Source of the DNA: SIG565 sp964607025
GTDB taxonomy: Bacteria > Bacillota > Clostridia > Oscillospirales > Acutalibacteraceae
NCBI GenBank assembly: GCA_964607025.1
Contig: CAZSIL010000001.1
Span: forward strand, 62,001 to 126,000
Reading direction: 5' to 3'
Length of the DNA: 64,000 bases
Numbering within the stretch: position 1 is the stretch's first letter; each line of letters opens with the position of its first letter. Below the pieces are notes generated by a model, which had not been told where the DNA came from, made no database searches, and was given only the letters and a program-made list of their open reading frames with translations. The translations under genes and the position numbers were made by a program. Positions 49,211 through 57,780 of this stretch are shown piece after piece.

Positions 49211-50767
49211 ATGAAAAAATTTGAATTATCAGAGATTCATTTAGCCGAGCAAAAAAAGGAAATAAAGTTAGTAAACCGCTTGGATATTTTCGGATTACCT
49301 TGTTACTTTGAGTTTTCCCCACAGGATTGGATGGATTACGTTATGTCGTTTACCGACCAAACCGACCTTGTCCTTTTTGACTGTATGCTTGATGGCGATT
49401 TTGTTTCGATTTATGAAAGTGAAATATTACCATTAAGAAAAAACGCTCAATTTGAACGCTTCCGAGCACAAGGATTTGATCCTTTTGGTGAGTTAATAAA
49501 GGAAATAAAGAATCGTGGCATGAAGTGCTATTTAACCAATCGAATATCTGAAGTTGATGTGGATAATGATGATATAAATGCATCTCCACTACAAAAAGAG
49601 CACCCCGAATGGTTTTTTACACCATCTTGGGGCGGGTCTAATTTTCGATTGTTAAATTTCGCCGAAAAGGGCGTTCACGAGCATAAATGCAGCGTTTTAT
49701 TAGAGTTGTTGCGCAAATATCCTTTTGATGGATTGGATATTGATTTTGAACGCCATACACCGTATATGCCCGGTGATAATGCATGGGAAATGCGAGAGAA
49801 TGTAACGGATTTTTTACGAATGCTGCGAGAAGGAACCCTGCAGATTGAAAAGGAAACGGGACGTGCTATTATGCTTACTGCTCGCGTTCCGGATTGCTTA
49901 GAGGGCTGCAAAATAGATGGTCTGGACGTTTGGCAATGGAAGGAAGAAAATTTAATAGATAGTCTTACCCTTGGCTCTCGTTCATTTGATGTGCAGATAG
50001 AGGAATTCCGCGATGCTCTTGGCGAAGATATAAAACTTTTCCCGTGCTATGATGCGCATCACTCGGTAGATGGCTATCAGCATCCGACCGATGAAACAAT
50101 ACGTGGTGTAATGTATAACTGGTGGCAGCGTGGAGCTGATGGCGTTGAGGTCTTCAACTGGTATTGCACCGATAAGGATAAATTACAGGAAAAATTGACA
50201 AGATATAATATCCCCGCAGTTGGCAGATATGCTTTTTATCCTGTTTTATTCAATGAAGATGATACAGGTCTTGGTGATAAGGAGTTTTTACGTTCTTGTG
50301 ATAAAACTTATGTGGTTGACCTTAAAGGTGGATATCCGTGGGCTAAGGGATATGGCAATCTAAATGCAACGCGTCAATTGCCCATGCAAATAGAAAAAGA
50401 AGGCGTTGTTAGATTGTTCGTTGGTGAAAATCTGGCTTCGGCGAAAAATGCTACACTACGTTTGTCCTTTTCGGAATTTGAAACTGAAACACCGGTTGTT
50501 TATTTGAATGGCAAAGAGTTAAAACTTGATAGGAGAGAAGCATTTAATGATGTTCGTTTAGCGGCGGACAAGGCCGATGATGGAGCAACCTCGGGTTTTG
50601 GTGTTGCACGTCGATTCTTTGATAAAAATTATCAGGGAAAGAAGTGTACCGATTTATACTTTGATATAACGGGAACCGAAACAGAAGTGGCCTATCAGGA
50701 AATCAAGGTTTTGGCAAAAAATGAGCTTACCCTATACAAAGTAGAAATTATGTCTAAAGTTAAATAA
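49211..50767 (+). CDS. Glycoside hydrolase-like protein (GHL10-type TIM barrel) with C-terminal beta domain
   Basis: Product of 518 residues from ATG 49211 (AAAGGAG upstream); the frame also opens earlier, inside the fucosidase gene. Residues ~20-370 look like a TIM barrel, with FDGLDIDFERHTPY near 172 and later AVGRYAFYPVL. The strand-end acidic residues DIDFE are in the place expected of a catalytic site. Residues 385-518 are a beta-rich domain. It has no signal peptide and may act on the oligosaccharides released or imported. The exact family and substrate are uncertain. Confidence 0.75.
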   Translation: MKKFELSEIHLAEQKKEIKLVNRLDIFGLPCYFEFSPQDWMDYVMSFTDQTDLVLFDCMLDGDFVSIYESEILPLRKNAQFERFRAQGFDPFGELIKEIKNRGMKCYLTNRISEVDVDNDDINASPLQKEHPEWFFTPSWGGSNFRLLNFAEKGVHEHKCSVLLELLRKYPFDGLDIDFERHTPYMPGDNAWEMRENVTDFLRMLREGTLQIEKETGRAIMLTARVPDCLEGCKIDGLDVWQWKEENLIDSLTLGSRSFDVQIEEFRDALGEDIKLFPCYDAHHSVDGYQHPTDETIRGVMYNWWQRGADGVEVFNWYCTDKDKLQEKLTRYNIPAVGRYAFYPVLFNEDDTGLGDKEFLRSCDKTYVVDLKGGYPWAKGYGNLNATRQLPMQIEKEGVVRLFVGENLASAKNATLRLSFSEFETETPVVYLNGKELKLDRREAFNDVRLAADKADDGATSGFGVARRFFDKNYQGKKCTDLYFDITGTETEVAYQEIKVLAKNELTLYKVEIMSKVK

Positions 50768-50775
50768 TTAAAAAA

Positions 50776-50820
50776 GAAAATGGACTGTACCGTAATTTAT
50801 AGGTACAGTCCATTTTTTGC
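50776..50820. terminator. Bidirectional terminator
   Basis: AAAATGGACTGTACC pairs with GGTACAGTCCATTTT, with T and A runs on both sides, between the operon and the convergent dehydrogenase gene. Confidence 0.93.
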
Positions 50821-51767
50821 TATGATACTACGTTAACGGGTGTTCCGTTTAAAAATTGTTCGATATTATTTAGCACAATACCGAATAATCTTTCTCTCGT
50901 ACTCTTTGGCACCCAAGCCGAGTGGGGAGTGATTGTTAAGTTAGGTGCGTCAAGTAAAGGACAATCGGTTCTCATCGGTTCATATTCAATAACGTCGACC
51001 GCCGCACCCGAGAGTTTTCCGTTTTTGAGCGCCTCGACTAATGCCAATTCATCAACTAAACCGCCGCGAGCAGTGTTTATAAAAAATGCGCCGTTTTTGA
51101 TTTTGTTAAAGGATTCTTTATTAAACATTTTTGCATTATCTTCGGTTAGTGGGCAGTGAACGGTAATGATGTCTGATTGTGCTAAAAGTTCATCGAGCGA
51201 CACGAATTTTGTTTCATTATCGGGTCTTACAGTACGTGTGTGAACTAAAACGTTCATATCAAATGCCCTTGCGATTTTTGCAACGGCTTTACCGATACTG
51301 CCGTAACCAATAATGCCTATTGTTTTGCCCATCAATTCGTCGGTCGGGAAGGCAATAGGGGAAAATAACGGACTTTTTATCCATCCTCCCGTCTTTACAA
51401 AGTTATCGTAATCGGCAATACGGGAAAAATGATTTAGAATATATCCAAAGGTTTGTTGTGCCACAGCAGCTGTGGAATAACTACCCGCATTGCAAACGGT
51501 GATTCCGTTTTTGCGGCAATACTCTATATCAATATTGTTATAACCCGTTGCAAAGGTGCCGATATATTTAAGCTTTTTGGCTTTTTTAAGCACGTTTTCA
51601 TCAACGCGGATTTTGTTGCAAAGCAAAATGTCGGTATCTATAATCTCGGTTTCAAGCTCACTATATGATAGATTTTCGAAAATACGGACGTCACCGAATT
51701 TATTAAAACCATCAAACGACATATCACCCACGGTCAGAACCGCGCCTTCGGTAATAACTATCTTCAT
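50820..51767 (-). CDS. D-2-hydroxyacid dehydrogenase (NAD-dependent)
   Basis: Product of 315 residues. The NAD-binding motif is IGIIGYGSIGKAVAKIA near 147-163 and the substrate/catalytic regions are INTARGGLVDE near 230 and the late TPHSAWVPKSTRE (His near 285). Members act as glycerate, phosphoglycerate or lactate dehydrogenases; the lack of an ACT domain excludes SerA regulation. The start overlaps the DUF896 stop by four bases (ATGA), putting it at the end of the dnaX-ybaB-recR operon. Confidence 0.9.
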   Translation of the reverse strand: MKIVITEGAVLTVGDMSFDGFNKFGDVRIFENLSYSELETEIIDTDILLCNKIRVDENVLKKAKKLKYIGTFATGYNNIDIEYCRKNGITVCNAGSYSTAAVAQQTFGYILNHFSRIADYDNFVKTGGWIKSPLFSPIAFPTDELMGKTIGIIGYGSIGKAVAKIARAFDMNVLVHTRTVRPDNETKFVSLDELLAQSDIITVHCPLTEDNAKMFNKESFNKIKNGAFFINTARGGLVDELALVEALKNGKLSGAAVDVIEYEPMRTDCPLLDAPNLTITPHSAWVPKSTRERLFGIVLNNIEQFLNGTPVNVVS

Positions 51768-51970
51768 TGTATCTTTTTTGTCACCTTTCGTTTTTTGCCG
51801 TCAGGGTCCACTATATATGTGTTTTCAAGCTGACCTACGAGAGAGCGCTTAAAGGAATCAATATATTCGCGGCGAAGAGTATACTGTTCGGCTTTTTCTT
51901 CTTCGGTTAGCCCCACGGTCTTTTGTTTGTGGGCTAATTCATTAATTCTTTTGATTTTTTCGTCGGTCAT
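51764..51970 (-). CDS. DUF896 (YnzC/UPF0291) family protein
   Basis: Product of 68 residues from ATG 51970 with GGAG eight bases upstream. The signature is IKRINELAHKQKTVGLTEEE at 5-24, followed by EQYTLRREYIDSFK. The function is unknown; B. subtilis YnzC is a two-helix SOS-linked protein. It overlaps recR's stop codon area by its ribosome binding site and the next gene by four bases. Confidence 0.93.
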   Translation of the reverse strand: MTDEKIKRINELAHKQKTVGLTEEEKAEQYTLRREYIDSFKRSLVGQLENTYIVDPDGKKRKVTKKIQ

Positions 51971-51971
51971 A

Positions 51972-52571
51972 CTAAATCTCCGTTCTGCCGTCAAGAGCCA
52001 ATGCTAAGGTTACTTCACCCGCATATTCAAGGTCGCTGCCAACGGGAATTCCGTAAGCTAAGCGGGTGATTTTAATGCCCATCGGCTTTATAAGACGGGA
52101 TAAATAACTCGCGGTGGCTTCGCCTTCAACCGTTGGGTTGGTTGCCATGATAATTTCACGCACCGTGCCGTCGGCTAAGCGGGACAAAAGCTCTTTTATC
52201 TTCAACTGTTCGGGACCTATGTTATCAAGCGGAGAAATGCAACCGTGGATAACATGGTAAAGCCCCCTGTATTCGTGGGTTTTTTCAAGTACCAATACGT
52301 CTTTTGGTTGTTCAACGACACAAATTGTCGATTTATCTCGCGCATTATCAGAACAAATATCGCAAACATCCAGGTCGGTAAAAGCTTGACAACAAGCGCA
52401 ATAATGTATTTTTTCCTTGGCGTTTATAAGCGCGGCGGCAAATTTTTCGGCATAGTCTGTGGGTTGAGATAGCACGAAATAAGCCAATCTCGCCGCAGTT
52501 TTTTTGCCGATACCTGGCAAACGCTCAAATTGAGATACCAGTTCGTTTAAGGATACAATGTTATTAGCCAT
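51972..52571 (-). CDS. recR: Recombination protein RecR
   Basis: Product of 199 residues. An N-terminal helix-hairpin-helix contains FERLPGIGKKTAARLA; the C4 zinc finger is HYCACCQAFTDLDVCDICS-like (about 52-72); the Toprim domain holds CVVEQPKDVLVLEK and ATNPTVEGEATA. It acts with RecF/RecO in gap repair. The order dnaX-ybaB-recR is conserved across bacteria. Confidence 0.97.
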   Translation of the reverse strand: MANNIVSLNELVSQFERLPGIGKKTAARLAYFVLSQPTDYAEKFAAALINAKEKIHYCACCQAFTDLDVCDICSDNARDKSTICVVEQPKDVLVLEKTHEYRGLYHVIHGCISPLDNIGPEQLKIKELLSRLADGTVREIIMATNPTVEGEATASYLSRLIKPMGIKITRLAYGIPVGSDLEYAGEVTLALALDGRTEI

Positions 52572-52581
52572 CTTTTTTACC

Positions 52582-52920
52582 TTAAAATAGTCCCGGCATA
52601 TTAAGGCCGCCGGTTATTGCGCCCATTTCTTCTTCAGCGGTTTTTATCGCTTTGGAAATGGCTTCGTTAACGGCAACGGTTATAAGGTCTTCGAGCATTT
52701 CTGCATCATCAGGGTCAACCGCATCGGGTTCGATTTTTATATTCTTTATAAGATGTTTACCATCCACCGTAACGCTAATTAAGCCGCCGCCGGAAGTGGC
52801 AGTATATTCGCGGTTTTCAAGATCTTCTTGTAACGCCGCCATATCCTCTTGCATCTTTTGTGCTTGTTTAAGCATAGCGTTCATATTACCGCCGCCGGAA
52901 TTAGGTATTCTGCATTTCAT
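52582..52920 (-). CDS. YbaB/EbfC nucleoid-associated protein
   Basis: Product of 112 residues from ATG 52920 (AGGAGTAATACTT); the longer frame runs into dnaX. It has an AMLKQAQKMQEDMAALQEDL helix, a Gly-rich turn TATSGGGLISVTVDGK, and the C-terminal GAITGGLNMPGLF that ends most family members. The N-terminal Gly-rich CRIPNSGGGNM is slightly longer than usual. It binds DNA as a dimer and sits between dnaX and recR as usual. Confidence 0.95.
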   Translation of the reverse strand: MKCRIPNSGGGNMNAMLKQAQKMQEDMAALQEDLENREYTATSGGGLISVTVDGKHLIKNIKIEPDAVDPDDAEMLEDLITVAVNEAISKAIKTAEEEMGAITGGLNMPGLF

Positions 52921-52933
52921 AAGTATTACTCCT

Positions 52934-54535
52934 TTAATTTTGTTTGTTTGGAACTTCAAGTTCCTTTAAGCGATTTCTTATTTCATCGAGGGGGTCATCG
53001 CTTATTACAACACTTTTGCGTTTTTTGTAAGGCCCTAATTTATAAGATATGCCTGTAACTGTTTCTATAGCGCGTCTGAGCGACTCTTTGTATTGTCCGT
53101 TGGATGAGTTCATAAGTTCAGCAAACTGCGGGTTTGTGCAGTCAACCAGACAAAAATCACCCTTTATAAATGCTCGTGACGTGTTTAGTATGCCACGAAG
53201 AAGCGGTGCGCTCTTTGATAATTCTTCTAAGATGGTTATCCAGACCTCCGAATCGACAAGACCTTCATCGTCGGTCGTTTTAACGCCGCTTTCGGTGTCG
53301 GTATTAGTAATGTCCACAACTTCTTCGGTTACAGTATCGACCGTTTCTTCAGCAACCGTTTCGTTTGCAACTTTTGGCGCAGTAACTGTAGCTACGCGCG
53401 GCATCTTTTCGAGTGCTGCGATTCTGCGTTCAAGCGAATCAATATCGTGCCTAAGATTTGGACTGCATAAACGAACGAGCATTAATTCCATCTCGCTGCG
53501 GCGATTGCCGTTTTGCATTTTTATAGCAGAGTCCTGCAAATATCGAAGCGTTAACACGATATCTTCTAAATTATATTCGTCCGCTTGTGCTATCAATTTT
53601 TCCAGATGAGATGCCGAACAAACAATGGGCTTATGTTTATCCTTAACGGTTTTTACTATCATAAGGTTGCGATAGTGCAAAACAAGGTCGTTTAACAACT
53701 TTAACATATCCACCGATGCGCTGTATAATTTATCGGTGAGCACGAGCGCACCCTCGGTATCAAGATTTCTGATACAATCGGCGAATTTAAGTAAATAGTC
53801 ATTACCTGCAAGTCCGCACACCTTGGCTACCACGTCTTCGGTCACTTTTCTATCGCTTGACACGCATAAATCGAGCGTCGATAAGGCATCACGCATACCG
53901 CCGTCAGCAATGGAAGCTATCATATTTGCGGCGTCATCGGTAATAAAAAAACCTTCCTTTTGGGCTACATATTTTAATCTTTCACAAATGATTTGCGGCT
54001 CGATACGTTTGAAATCAAAGCGTTGGCAACGCGATAAAATGGTGGTAGGGAGTTTGTGCACTTCGGTTGTGGCTAATATGAAAATTACGTGCGTTGGCGG
54101 CTCTTCAAGAGTTTTAAGCAGAGCGTTAAACGCCTGTAACGTCAACATATGCACCTCGTCTATAATATAAACTCGGTATTTAGCGGCTGCAGGTGTAAAA
54201 TTTACCTGTTCGCGAAGTTCCCTGATATTATCAACACTGTTGTTTGATGCGGCGTCGATTTCGACGATATCCATAACGTCATCATTTTGTATAGCGCGAC
54301 ACGCCTCACACTCGCCGCACGGGTCACCGTTTTTGGGCGATAAACAGTTTACTGCTTTGGCTAAAATTTTGGCGCAGGTGGTTTTTCCTGTACCTCTGGT
54401 GCCTGTAAACAAATAAGCATGGAAAATCTTACCCGAAGAGAGCTGACTCTTGAGTGTTGACGTGATATGCTCTTGACCTACAACGTCGGAAAATTCTATC
54501 GGGCGGTACTTTCGGTAAAGTGCTTTATAAGACAC
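52934..54535 (-). CDS. dnaX: DNA polymerase III subunit gamma/tau
   Basis: Product of 533 residues from GTG 54535 with AAGGGGG eight bases upstream; a longer frame would read through the SRP RNA and is wrong. Walker A GTRGTGKTTCAKILA is near 45, the zinc cysteines follow in CLSPKNGDPCGECEAC-like order, and Walker B is YIIDEVHMLTLQA near 118. It is the ATPase core of the clamp loader. The C-terminal tau-like part is variable. Confidence 0.96.
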   Translation of the reverse strand: MSYKALYRKYRPIEFSDVVGQEHITSTLKSQLSSGKIFHAYLFTGTRGTGKTTCAKILAKAVNCLSPKNGDPCGECEACRAIQNDDVMDIVEIDAASNNSVDNIRELREQVNFTPAAAKYRVYIIDEVHMLTLQAFNALLKTLEEPPTHVIFILATTEVHKLPTTILSRCQRFDFKRIEPQIICERLKYVAQKEGFFITDDAANMIASIADGGMRDALSTLDLCVSSDRKVTEDVVAKVCGLAGNDYLLKFADCIRNLDTEGALVLTDKLYSASVDMLKLLNDLVLHYRNLMIVKTVKDKHKPIVCSASHLEKLIAQADEYNLEDIVLTLRYLQDSAIKMQNGNRRSEMELMLVRLCSPNLRHDIDSLERRIAALEKMPRVATVTAPKVANETVAEETVDTVTEEVVDITNTDTESGVKTTDDEGLVDSEVWITILEELSKSAPLLRGILNTSRAFIKGDFCLVDCTNPQFAELMNSSNGQYKESLRRAIETVTGISYKLGPYKKRKSVVISDDPLDEIRNRLKELEVPNKQN

Positions 54536-54550
54536 GGTTATCCCCCTTAT

Positions 54551-54700
54551 AAAAAAATCGTGTAACTTGGCGCACGAATGGACCGATTTACTGCGGCGCA
54601 CAGGAAGAACTACTTAATGCTGCTCGGTTCCCCGCCTGACATGGTTCGCAGTTTCCCGTCGCACAGGACCCGCCCATTCGCACGCCGAATTACACGAAAG
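54551..54700 (-). ncRNA. ffs: Signal recognition particle RNA, large Gram-positive type
   Basis: The minus strand carries the SRP core: ATGTCAGG, a CGG-GGAA-CCG apical hairpin with the GGAA tetraloop, and AGCAGCATTAAG. The far ends pair over about 22 bases (TCGTGTAATTCGGCGTGC against GCGCCAAGTTACACGA), as in the long B. subtilis scRNA, giving roughly 140-150 nt. A run of seven T ends it at 54551. Exact ends are estimated. The dnaX start codon is only about 15 bases downstream, as is common. Confidence 0.93.
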
Positions 54701-54716
54701 GTCATTATTATTTACT

Positions 54717-54745
54717 ATTATAATATAAAACTCGATTAATATCAA
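54717..54745 (-). promoter_or_regulatory. SRP RNA promoter
   Basis: On the minus strand TTGATA (54740-54745), 17-base spacer, TATAAT (54717-54722). It probably also feeds dnaX by read-through. Confidence 0.85.
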
Positions 54746-54768
54746 TAGTAACTTTTCGAATTTTTATG

Positions 54769-54797
54769 TTGTATTTGTTACATAAATTAGGTATAAT
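54769..54797 (+). promoter_or_regulatory. Promoter of the beta-helix protein operon
   Basis: TTGTAT (54769-54774), 17-base spacer, TATAAT (54792-54797). The long downstream gene chain to 64000 may depend on it. Confidence 0.7.
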
Positions 54798-54834
54798 TAT
54801 TGTGTATTACTATATTACTATGAGGTGAAAGAAA

Positions 54835-55500
54835 ATGCAGAGATTAATGGTTAAAGAATTGTTTTCGCTCGAACACACTGTAGCGGCAGAGATATTTAGC
54901 GATGTCACATACGCCTTTGAAGTTCTGCCCAAAATAAGTGAGTTCATAAAAATGTTGGGGAAAAGTTTACCCGAAGATAAGTTCGAGCAAAAGGGCGATA
55001 ATATTTGGATAGCAAAAAGTGCGAAGGTTGCACCTACCGCGTCCATTACGGGCCCTTGCATAATCGATGAAGAAGCCGAGATTCGTCATTGCGCCTTTAT
55101 ACGCGGTAACGCGCTGGTGGGTAAAAAATGTGTCGTAGGCAATTCAACTGAACTGAAAAACGTAATTTTGTTTGACTGTGTTCAGGTTCCGCATTATAAC
55201 TACGTTGGCGATTCGGTTTTAGGTTATCGTTCCCATTTAGGCGCCGGAGCTATAACTTCAAACGTTAAATCGGATAAAACACTTGTAAAGGTTAATTTAC
55301 AAGGTCAAAGAATAGAAACGGGACTTAAAAAATTCGGCGCAATGGTAGGCGATAACGTAGAAGTCGGCTGCGGAAGTGTTTTAAATCCCGGAACAGTTAT
55401 AGGCAAAAACACAAATATTTATCCTTTATCAATGGTGCGCGGTTTTGTTCCTGCTTTTAGTATCTACAAAAAGCAGGGCGAGGTTGTGCTGAAGGGATAA
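54835..55500 (+). CDS. Left-handed beta-helix protein (GlmU C-terminal-like acyltransferase)
   Basis: Product of 221 residues. The first ~55 are helical, and then hexapeptide repeats run to ~210 (IWIAKSAKVAPTASITGPCI, EIRHCAFIRGNALVG, and VEVGCGSVLNPGTVIGKNT). The NLQGQRIETGLKKFGAMVGD segment matches the UDP-GlcNAc-type uridylyltransferase C-terminal domain, but no nucleotidyltransferase domain is present, and the catalytic His is not obvious. It may acetylate or only bind a sugar nucleotide. It is four bases from the NUDIX gene. Confidence 0.82.
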   Translation: MQRLMVKELFSLEHTVAAEIFSDVTYAFEVLPKISEFIKMLGKSLPEDKFEQKGDNIWIAKSAKVAPTASITGPCIIDEEAEIRHCAFIRGNALVGKKCVVGNSTELKNVILFDCVQVPHYNYVGDSVLGYRSHLGAGAITSNVKSDKTLVKVNLQGQRIETGLKKFGAMVGDNVEVGCGSVLNPGTVIGKNTNIYPLSMVRGFVPAFSIYKKQGEVVLKG

Positions 55501-55504
55501 AAAA

Positions 55505-56017
55505 ATGGAAAAGTGGGATATATTAAATGAGAGCGGACGTCCTGTGGGGAAAACGATAGTTCGCGGAAGAAGTATACTATCGAGTGGTGAATATCATCTT
55601 GTAGTGCATATATGGGTTATTTCTGACGACGGCAGGTATTTAATTCAGCAGCGTTCAGAACAAAAACGCTTAATGCCGGGTGAGTGGGCTGCCACGGGCG
55701 GTGCCGCGGTAGCAGGGGAAGATTCCTTTACTGCCGCAAAAAGAGAATTAAAAGAAGAATTAGGCATAGATTCGGACAGAAATACTCTTAAATTCGTGCA
55801 GCGCATAAAGCGGCGCAATGCATTTGTTGACGTGTGGAAAATAAACACCAATATTCCCGTATCGCAGCTGACACTTCAAAAAAATGAAGTATCGACTGCA
55901 AAGTGGGTTGATAAGGCAACCCTTTTACAAATGATTAAGGAAGGCAAATTTCACGATTATGGAAAATACTATTGGGAAGTAGTTTTGGGAGATCGCGAAA
56001 AGATAGAAATCAAATGA
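55505..56017 (+). CDS. NUDIX hydrolase
   Basis: Product of 170 residues. The NUDIX box begins GGAAVAGEDSFTAAKRE and continues LKEELGI (about 63-86), complete with the REXXEE core. The N-terminal WDILNESGRPVGKTIVRGR is typical of the IPP-isomerase-like and ADP-ribose subgroups. It hydrolyses a nucleoside diphosphate derivative; the substrate is unknown. It ends in an ATGA overlap with the RING-finger gene. Confidence 0.92.
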   Translation: MEKWDILNESGRPVGKTIVRGRSILSSGEYHLVVHIWVISDDGRYLIQQRSEQKRLMPGEWAATGGAAVAGEDSFTAAKRELKEELGIDSDRNTLKFVQRIKRRNAFVDVWKINTNIPVSQLTLQKNEVSTAKWVDKATLLQMIKEGKFHDYGKYYWEVVLGDREKIEIK

Positions 56018-56946
56018 GTTTACAAAACAAAAATTTAAGTTGTGCGGTATGTCGCGCATACTTGTTCCCTGAAGATGACGTTGTGTATTGTCCCGAGTGT
56101 GGCGCTCCGCATCACAGAGAGTGTTATAATTCAGTAGGGCATTGTGCATTAGAGCATTTTCACGGCACCGAAAACGAATACCATAAACCCGATGTATCTG
56201 AGAAAAATGAAGAAAAAACAGTTTCTCAGGATAACGGAATAAGCACATCAAAGGTTTGTCCGTTCTGTAAAAAGGAAATAGAAAAAGATGTAAAGGTGTG
56301 TCCCTATTGTGGCAGACCCAGTATGTCGGGTGCATTTTTTACCTTTGATTTATCGGGCGGTGTCTCTGATAATGAAGTGCTGGAGGATAATATAACAGCG
56401 GGAATGGTAAAACCGCTTGTTGCGGTAAACACACAAAGATATTTGCCGAAATTCAAGCAGTTCTCAAGCGGCAAAAAATATTCTTGGAACTGGTTAGCAT
56501 TTCTTTTTCCGCAAGGATGGTTTTTTTCACGCAAAATGTATAAGGCGGGATTTCTTGTAACGGCAATTATTTTAGCGTTTCAGATATGTTTGTTCCCCAT
56601 AAACAACGTGGTGAATCAGACGGTTCTTAATGACTATACCGAAGTTGCGCTTTATCTTACCAATTATTTTAACGAGTGCTTGGTGAGTGGCAATTATATG
56701 CCCTTAATAGTTGCAAGTATTGGTTCGCTCGGGCCCATAATTGTGCGAATAATTTCGGGACTTTTTGGTGATAAGATTTACTATAATCACGTGTTTTCCC
56801 GCGTAAAGCAACGACTTGAAAGTAAACTTACCGATGAAGAATACTATCACAAATACGGTGGCGTTAACGTTTTTGCATTTTTGTTAGGCGTTATGGCGCT
56901 TAATTATCTGCCTAGCATATTCTATATGATTATGCAGTCGTTTTAG
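56014..56946 (+). CDS. Membrane protein with prokaryotic RING finger and zinc ribbon
   Basis: Product of 310 residues from ATG 56014, coupled to the NUDIX gene. Residues 8-45 have a RING-like cysteine/histidine set: C10, C13, C26, C29, H33/H34, C37 and C44, in the Prok-RING_1 pattern. A zinc ribbon, CPFCKKEIEKDVKVCPYCG, follows near 84-102. The second half holds about four membrane helices in a DUF2628-like arrangement, including SWNWLAFLFPQGWFFSRKMY near 155. The next gene has the same membrane domain with a different N-terminus. The role is unknown; RING-like folds mediate protein binding. Confidence 0.78.
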   Translation: MSLQNKNLSCAVCRAYLFPEDDVVYCPECGAPHHRECYNSVGHCALEHFHGTENEYHKPDVSEKNEEKTVSQDNGISTSKVCPFCKKEIEKDVKVCPYCGRPSMSGAFFTFDLSGGVSDNEVLEDNITAGMVKPLVAVNTQRYLPKFKQFSSGKKYSWNWLAFLFPQGWFFSRKMYKAGFLVTAIILAFQICLFPINNVVNQTVLNDYTEVALYLTNYFNECLVSGNYMPLIVASIGSLGPIIVRIISGLFGDKIYYNHVFSRVKQRLESKLTDEEYYHKYGGVNVFAFLLGVMALNYLPSIFYMIMQSF

Positions 56947-56957
56947 GAGTGTAAAAA

Positions 56958-57746
56958 ATGAGTGTATTTTGTGTTAGTTGCGGTACCGAAAACAAACAAA
57001 GTTATAAGTTTTGCAAAAATTGCGGCGCGGTATTGCCCGATTTACAGGAGAATTATACACCGCCTGTGCCCATAAAAGCACAAGAGAATAATGCCGAAGA
57101 TGAAAAAATATTTGGTGTTACAAAAAAGCATTTAAAGAGATTTGTTGGCCAAAACAGTGATAAAATACTGCCGCGTTTTGAAGGTATGGAATTGGCGGAT
57201 TCGAGAGTATCGTGGTGTTGGCCTGCCGCTATACTTGGTCTCTTTTTTGGCTTTTTCGGGCTGTCGTTCTGGTTCTTTTACCGAAAAATGTACAAGCCCG
57301 CTATTGCTTCGGCGCTTATTGGTACAATGTTTTACATAGCACAGGCATTTTTTGCGTACCAGCAAATAGAAATGATTTTACCGCAGTTGACAGCGTTGTT
57401 TAATCCCACCATATTTGAAACGGGAAATTATGAACTGATTATAAGTTTTATAGAAAACGCGGTGTCTAAAGCGACTGTTGGTGTTAAATTTGCAAACATA
57501 TTTTCCGATGCCGAAAAATTTCTTGCGGTAATTTTGGGCGGATTGTTCGGCTTAACCCTTTATAAGAATCACGTTATAAGAAAGGTCACAGATATTCTTG
57601 AAAAAGATGCCGCTTGGCTTATTGTAGATTTGAAAAGAAAAGGCGGAGTAAGCGGCGGAATGGCTTTTTTAGGCGTTATGATAATGATTATAATAACTTG
57701 TGCTGTGTCTACAGCTATGGTTATTGGATTATTCTTGCTACATTAA
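56958..57746 (+). CDS. Zinc-ribbon membrane protein (DUF2628-like)
   Basis: Product of 262 residues. An N-terminal zinc ribbon, CVSCGTENKQSYKFCKNCG, is at 5-23. A Pro/Lys/Glu linker follows, then a membrane domain whose first part (SWCWPAAILGLFFGFFGLSF, RKMYKPAIASALIG) matches the neighbour at 56014. The two are paralogues with different zinc modules and probably interact. It is 11 bases downstream of the RING gene. The function is unknown. Confidence 0.8.
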   Translation: MSVFCVSCGTENKQSYKFCKNCGAVLPDLQENYTPPVPIKAQENNAEDEKIFGVTKKHLKRFVGQNSDKILPRFEGMELADSRVSWCWPAAILGLFFGFFGLSFWFFYRKMYKPAIASALIGTMFYIAQAFFAYQQIEMILPQLTALFNPTIFETGNYELIISFIENAVSKATVGVKFANIFSDAEKFLAVILGGLFGLTLYKNHVIRKVTDILEKDAAWLIVDLKRKGGVSGGMAFLGVMIMIIITCAVSTAMVIGLFLLH

Positions 57747-57780
57747 GAGCAAATAACTTATGTAAAGGAGCATATTTATT

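Noticed and set aside
52934..54601. The dnaX frame extended 22 codons upstream to 54601.
   Set aside because: The extension lies inside the SRP RNA; GTG 54535 has a good ribosome binding site and starts the conserved protein sequence.
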